A stretch of 64,000 nt of DNA from assembly GCA_932521025.1 (NCBI GenBank), contig OW051469.1, positions 8,010,398 through 8,074,397 on the forward strand. The letters run 5' to 3'. This DNA is from Oscheius onirici. Its lineage: Eukaryota > Nematoda > Chromadorea > Rhabditida > Rhabditidae. The position numbers and the translations under genes are program-made. Shown here piece after piece: positions 60,365 to 64,000 of the stretch (the first letter of the stretch is position 1; the number at the start of each line of letters is the position of its first letter). The notes under the pieces are model-generated. The model saw only the letters and a list, made by a program, of their open reading frames with translations. It did not search any database and was not told where the DNA came from.

Positions 60365-61862
60365 CTATTTGTAAGATTTTGTTTAGAATTTTCCCTTTCT
60401 TTGTATATTCAATGTGTCCGTCTCTGTTTACATCTCGTCCTCTTTTCTTTTGGATAAACTTTTCTAAAACGAAATGTCACGTCGAGATGAGCTAACAAGC
60501 TTGACGAGCAGTTAGAATGAGTGGCCTATAGTCTGTTTAAAAAAAGAACGCAACAGTAACCCATAAATATTTCGCTTCGAGAACCACAAACCCCCGAACC
60601 GCGGCAATTCACCGTTGAGAAAATCAAAAAATCGGTTTGAATTGTTGCAGTTTACCCTGAAAATCAGGGGTTTGTGGTTCTCGAAGCGAGATATTTATGG
60701 GTTACTTTTTTTGAACAGACTTTAGTAACCGATTTGCTTACCTCCTGCCGGTCGGCTTGGATAAAAGGTCCTCTGTGGATTTTTGTCCTCTTTCTGCTCG
60801 TCCAACATGGCATAAATTCGCTGGAAATGTTTGGCCTTTCCATCTCTTGAGCTTTTATGAACTGCTTTTGTTTTCCCGCGTCTAATGTTTACGCGCACTT
60901 TGATCGATTGCGTCTCTTTCCCTCTCGCTCCTTGTTGTTTTTTGTCACTCTAAATAGATTCTAGTTTGTCTTTTTGTCACGCAAGTACGTTTATTTGTTT
61001 GTCCATTGGATTTGCTCCCCCCCCTATTCGCCTCGTCACTTTCGTAATCACAACCGTTGGCGCCGGCGAAGAAATCGTGACAATTCGCCTCATTCACATG
61101 CACAGTCGATTGATCGTCTCTGTGTCAGGTTTCTTTCCCATTTGTCTCCAATTTTGTAGCTTTGCAGCACTCGAACATTTTTTTAAAGCTGAGCTGTGTT
61201 TTTTGGATCGTTTTCTGACAGTTTTCGGCTCAATTTTAGGCTCCGGATCTTTTTTTTTCAGGCTGGAAAATAAGCGAAGGGTGTCTTTTTGTGGCCAGTT
61301 TTTGGCTGTAAAGTTGTAAACAATGCTGATACATACTGATGTATTTCAACACAGTTTTTTCCGGACCCACTTTACAATTTCTAACTCTTTGAGCAGCTCA
61401 ATTTGTCATCGATATCTTTGAACAAGCTTTGTACACGATTCTTCCACCCACCGTGACTAATTCTTGCGAAACTTTCCTGTTGTTGATTTTGAAAACGGCC
61501 GCTATATATCAGACCGCTCCTCGGAATTTTTCTGCTTTCTACGGGCAGAAACGACCCCGCTATTTGTTCCCCTACCCATTTGTTTGATTGTGTTCCATGA
61601 CCCGCCTCCCTGTCAGTCTCAATTTACAATCATTCTGTAGAGAAACGGAGAGCCACTTTGCCATTCAAAATGCTTTATTTCTCCCCCGTGTGAGTGCTAC
61701 CAAGCAACCCGACTTGGCTTCTCTCCAACAAATAGTTGCTGCTTTGAGTTTCCCATGCACCTGCTCATTTTTCCCGTTAAGCCTTTTAAAAAGGTAAAAT
61801 TTGTTTACTTTGACACGTGTTTTTGCTCTCTTTTACCGTCGGTCATTCGACTCGATCGATCA
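60365..61862. other. Intergenic DNA containing a MITE; promoter side of the thioredoxin-like gene
   Basis: It contains the TA-flanked MITE at 60529-60722. The remainder is T-rich on the plus strand. ORFs such as 60966-61319 are hydrophobic because of T-rich DNA and show no family features. No gene is supported. Confidence 0.5.
60529..60722. mobile_element. Tc1/mariner-like MITE with long inverted repeats
   Basis: The two ends are inverted copies. The 5' arm holds GTCTGTTTAAAAAAAG and then AGTAACCCATAAATAT, TCGCTTCGAGAACCACAAAC; the 3' arm holds the complement with few differences, ending CTTTTTTTGAACAGACT. An extra AACGCAAC interrupts the 5' arm. TA dinucleotides flank both ends (60527-60528 and 60723-60724), as with TA-inserting transposases. 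It is about 194 bp with no coding capacity and sits 165 bp downstream of the PI4KB stop. Confidence 0.8.
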
Positions 61863-63192
61863 ATGGGGAACGGCGGGTCAACTCCATTTGAACCAGGTTT
61901 TCCTCATTTTCCTCTTGTTTTTATTTGAAAACGCGATAAACTGATTAAATTGTATTTTCCAGAAACAATGGCCGAGCTTTTCAAGGGAGTCCAACTCGCC
62001 AACAAGGACGGCAGCCTCGTCGATGCTGAGAGCGTTCTCAAGGTTTGTTTTTAGTTCGTTTTCCCAAAAAATGTGAAGAAATAGTGCGCAATACATAGTC
62101 ACGGGCATCGAAAACATATTGTGTTTCACAACTTTACATGTTTTTGAAAAAATTCTTGAAATTTTATGAGAAACGGCTTCTCGGAAAGAAAATCTACTCG
62201 ATTTCGTAACATTTTGATGTGCCTGGTGTTTTGCTTCGTCCTGATGAGTGAAATCCACCTAAAATCTCGGAGAAGGGAGAAATGTTTCCACTCGGAGCGA
62301 AAATATTACTGCTCTCACAACCTATGACGTTTGGTCAGCTGAATTTCTTCGCACAAAACAAATTTCACTTAAAATCTACCTAAATCTTAGCAAATCTTTC
62401 GCCTGCATCTGTTGACCTAAAATATGTTGCTTGCTCGCACTTCCGTTGACTGAAACCGAACCCAAAATTTGTAGACGGATGTGTTTCTGACGCAAATTCG
62501 GTTTCCGCTCGGAAAACCATAGAGATCATTGTAACAAAATAAATTGCAGGACAAGATTGTCGCCCTGTACTTCTCGGCCCACTGGTGTCCTCCCTGCCGT
62601 CAGTTCACCCCGGTGCTCAAGGACTTCCACGCTGATCTCAAGGAAGCCGGTGAGGATTTTGAGGTCGTCTTCGTCTCCTTCGATCGCTCCGAGTCCGATC
62701 TGAAGAAGTATCTCGCCGAGTGCCACGGAGACTGGTTCCATGTGCCCTTTGGAAATGAGAAAATCCAGTAAGTTTTGGTGCTTTTTTAGTTTTAAATTTT
62801 CGAGGATTTCGCACAAAAGTACAAAAGTAAGAGAAAAATAAGCAAACTCGTGTTGTTTGTGCACCAATCGAGCACGCTACCACTGCGCCATGGAAAAATA
62901 AGCTGCCTGAAAATAGACGAAAGAAGAGAAACTACCAAAGCATTTCGTGTCGAGAGTCCTGCTCCTATTTATCTATCTTGAGCGCTGAATCGAACCTATT
63001 GAGGAAATGGAATTACGGTTTTCCGTCACAGACTGAAATGAATTTTCCAGGGAGCTGGCCAAGAAATTCGACGTGAGTGGCATTCCGGCCCTGATCATCG
63101 TCAAGCCCGATGGAACCGTCGTGACCAAGAACGGCCGCAACGACGTCCAGAACAAGCCCCCGAAATCGGCTCTGAACGGATGGAAGGCCTAA
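61863..63192 (+). CDS. Nucleoredoxin/tryparedoxin-like thioredoxin-fold protein
   Basis: A small thiol-disulphide oxidoreductase. The core product starts at ATG 61968 (MAELFKGVQLANKDGSLVDA), with exons 61968-62042, 62550-62767 and 63051-63192, giving 144 residues. The redox site WCPPC is in YFSAHWCPPCRQFTPVLKD, the layout of nucleoredoxin and trypanosomatid tryparedoxin. VFVSFDRSESDLKKYLAE and the cis-Pro region VSGIPALIIVKPDGTVVTKN follow. An upstream exon at 61863-61896 (MGNGGSTPFEP) splices through a 66 bp intron to the acceptor just before the AAACAATGG context and stays in frame, adding 13 residues with an N-myristoylation signal. TTTTCCAG right before the core ATG could instead be a trans-splice site, giving both forms. 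AATAAA is at about 63262. Intact. Confidence 0.88.
62855..62892 (-). other. Possible tRNA-derived fragment in intron
   Basis: On the minus strand an A-box-like TGGCGCAGTGG (62880-62890) continues TAGCGTGCTCGATTGGTGCA, reminiscent of a tRNA D-arm and anticodon arm. There is no B box or acceptor closure. Treated as a 5' tRNA-like fragment only. Confidence 0.3.
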
Positions 63193-63423
63193 GAAGATTC
63201 GTCTTCTTCTCCAATTATCCCCGTAACTTTTTCCGCCTATCTAAAATTCTGTACTTCTATAAATAAATCTGTGTAGTGTATGTTGTTCTGTACGGACGCC
63301 CGCGAAAGAACTTTTCTTGCACCCACAGTCAGGCATCGATTTCTCTCTCATTCTCTCCTCTGTTCTGTCACTTTCGGCCGTATCATTTCACTCCCGCGCC
63401 GTCGACAAAAGAAGAAGGTAACC

Positions 63424-64000
63424 ATGGACAACGACGAGGAGCAATTGCCGTTTATTGATACGGACAGGAGCATTTATTCGACGACGGGAAATGCAAAAGG
63501 TAGGGAAAATATGTTGAACCTGTGTTTGTGGTGATCAACGGGGTAATTTACAATTTTGTTTACAAAAACCGTTTATTTTGATATGGCTTCAACATGTTTT
63601 TTTGCCAGCAGCAAAAATTTGCCGATCCTAACCGGAAAAATAAAATATGAAAGGTTCTGTGCTTGTGATTACCAGTGCATTTTACCAAGCTGTTAGCAAA
63701 AATAGCATGTTTTGACTTGTTTTCAGCATGTTTTTGTTACCACCATCTAAAATAAAAAGGACACGTGTTTTTACGAGGTGAAAACAGGACTACGAGCGTT
63801 CTGATATATTGTTTTGTTTATGATATGAGGGCTTGGAAGAAGACGAAAATTTGAATGTTTCCCTTGAAAAATAGCGGAAACAGCAGAAAAGGTAATATCT
63901 TCGAGAAGTGGCTCATTATTGCTAGTTTCAACGGAGTTACAACGGTGAAGATTTGGTAGATATTAATTTCGGAAGAGTTTTACAATTGGATAGATGCCGC
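63424..64000 (+). CDS. Partial gene: first exon only, rest beyond the window
   Basis: ATG at 63424 in good context (AAGGTAACCATGG) starts an exon reading MDNDEEQLPFIDTDRSIYST and then TGNAK, ending at a GTAGGG donor at 63500. The remaining 500 bases look like a long AT-rich intron. The acidic cytosolic N-terminus is not enough to identify a family. The gene continues to the right of the window. Confidence 0.55.

Noticed and set aside
60966-61319. 117-codon plus-strand ORF upstream of the thioredoxin-like gene
   Set aside because: Hydrophobic residues follow from T-rich DNA; no conservation signal or splice link.

Overview
The window is nuclear DNA from a nematode, most likely a free-living or rhabditid-type chromadorean. 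Three cuticle collagen genes have the nematode-specific N-terminal layout. Most introns are only about 35-60 bp and end in TTTCAG or TTTTAG. Several start codons sit directly behind a splice-acceptor-like sequence, as expected for spliced-leader trans-splicing. The family set (phytochelatin synthase, LACT beta-lactamase-like protein, F-box/FTH proteins, LGG-1) also fits. Genus cannot be fixed from the sequence. I see no rRNA gene, intact tRNA or CRISPR array.

Layout. 1-6.3 kb is repeat-rich, with one unrecognised ORF (5369-6028). 6.3-17 kb holds a small secreted protein (-), phytochelatin synthase (-), a sigma-type glutathione S-transferase (-), a cuticle collagen (+), a LACT-like protein (+) and a globin-like gene (-). 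17-18.9 kb has no gene I can support. 18.9-25.8 kb holds a collagen (-), three related F-box/FTH genes in tandem (-; two are disrupted or mis-spliced as read) and a third collagen (+). 25.9-34.1 kb holds a class A neuropeptide-type GPCR (-), 3.7 kb of apparently decayed DNA, and a UDP-glucuronosyltransferase (-). 35.1-41.8 kb holds an RBFOX-family RNA-binding protein and a proline-rich protein with an AKAP2-C-like motif (both +). A hAT-type MITE lies in a large intron of the latter. 42-50.2 kb holds an SLC7-type amino acid transporter, a TRM13 tRNA methyltransferase and the ATG8/GABARAP protein LGG-1 (all -), with a dead LINE reverse-transcriptase tail between the first two. 51.4-60.4 kb holds a TOPORS-like RING protein (-), a divergently transcribed unrecognised conserved gene (+) and a phosphatidylinositol 4-kinase beta locus (+) carrying several small lesions. 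60.5-64 kb holds a Tc1/mariner-like MITE, a nucleoredoxin/tryparedoxin-type gene (+) and the first exon of a truncated gene (+).

Functional themes. Detoxification recurs: phytochelatin synthase, GST and UGT, with an AAT-type transporter. The cuticle is represented by three collagens. PI4KB and LGG-1 both act on Golgi or autophagic membranes. These groupings are inference; most neighbours are independent genes.

The observations most worth checking are: (i) a block matching at 58 of 64 positions upstream of two F-box paralogues, with a GATA site and an E-box; (ii) multiple frameshifts and an in-frame stop in PI4KB, plus a one-T frameshift in its neighbour, meaning either a decaying copy or locally poor assembly; (iii) an upstream exon that would give the thioredoxin-like protein an N-myristoylation signal; (iv) degenerate GACAGAGA tracts recurring in introns and intergenic DNA in both orientations; and (v) two well-defined MITEs with target-site duplications.
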